From an uncultured Alteromonadales bacterium (GTDB lineage: Bacteria > Pseudomonadota > Gammaproteobacteria > Pseudomonadales > Cellvibrionaceae), in assembly GCA_937864365.1 (NCBI GenBank), contig CALMJT010000133.1:1-34879 (forward strand): a DNA stretch of 34,879 bases, in the 5' to 3' direction. The notes beneath the pieces are model-generated. The model saw nothing but the letters and a program-made list of their open reading frames with translations. It was not told the DNA's origin and did not search any database. Made by a program: the position numbers and the translations under genes. Positions 34,821 to 34,879 of the stretch are shown one piece after another. Position 1 is the first letter of the stretch. Every line of letters begins with the position of its first letter.

Positions 34821-34879
34821 TATCGGAACCTCTGATTAACTCATCCATGATTTAATCAGAGGACAGAAATTGAAAATGC
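34821..34879 (-). repeat. 159-bp multi-hairpin repeat, cut by right window edge
   Basis: Inverted orientation. It starts TATCGGAACCTCTGATTAAC and runs through TTTAATCAGAGGACAGAAATTGAAAATGC, matching the copy at 18411 to within a few bases. The rest lies outside the window. Confidence 0.9.

Overview
The window looks like a chromosomal contig from a free-living, probably marine, gammaproteobacterium. Evidence for this is CmoA/CmoB, FimV, CpxR/CpxA, RNase II, RluB-ScpB-ScpA-YciO-YciV gene order, YciI next to a membrane protein, flavodoxin FldB and a moderate-to-low GC content. A Cellvibrionales-type genome (Saccharophagus/Teredinibacter relatives) is my best guess, but this is inference. Most genes are housekeeping or conserved. 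There is no complete transposase, integrase, CRISPR array, rRNA or tRNA that I can support.

Layout: 1-93 is a truncated repeat copy. 442-1501 is a divergent CI-like/Cro-like (YdaS-type) regulator pair. 1588-4.4 kb is a FimV-like protein with a problematic start codon. 4543-4862 holds two head-to-tail repeat copies. 5019-6506 is gltX, divergent from rnb (6865-8823). 9054-10109 is an NAD(P)-dependent reductase of the extended SDR type. 10360-12722 is a two-gene kinase/response-regulator-TPR operon, divergent from cmoA-cmoB (12901-14652). 14801-16693 is a DUF885 lipoprotein. 16.7-19.1 kb is a gene-poor island with one small SPOR-like secreted protein and five repeat copies. 19094-19633 is fldB. 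20025-22141 is cpxR-cpxA. 22168-22797 is a CbiM-like membrane protein and 23163-24059 a GGDEF protein. 24173-29149 is the rluB-scpB-scpA-yciO-yciV cluster on the minus strand. 29684-34763 is a plus-strand run: VC0807-family membrane protein, yciI, SH3/anchor protein, periplasmic cyclophilin, pdxJ, a DUF2520 dehydrogenase-like protein and a TrmH-type methyltransferase. The window ends inside another repeat copy.

The feature most worth attention is a dispersed intergenic repeat family. Its best copies (4543-4701, 18411-18569, 18903-19061) are each exactly 159 bp. They start TATAGG-like and end CCTATA-like, have about 19-bp terminal inverted repeats (TAGGAA-ACTCTGATTAAC type), and fold into five consecutive short hairpins. 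At least nine full, partial or diverged copies lie in this 35 kb, all between genes, in both orientations. Several show paired (compensatory) changes in the hairpin arms. Both window ends fall inside copies. The architecture is MITE/ERIC-like; I do not recognise the family. Single hairpins resembling its last stem also occur downstream of the TrmH-type gene and upstream of the SDR gene.

Functional groupings: cmoA-cmoB make the cmo5U34 tRNA modification. gltX, the TrmH-type enzyme and RluB act on tRNA or rRNA, and rnb degrades RNA. ScpA and ScpB are the kleisin and wHTH partners of an SMC condensin; this ScpB carries a roughly 300-residue acidic repetitive tail. CpxR/CpxA, the RR-TPR/kinase pair and the GGDEF protein are signalling modules. 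Several starts are TTG or GTG, and I note where the start is uncertain.
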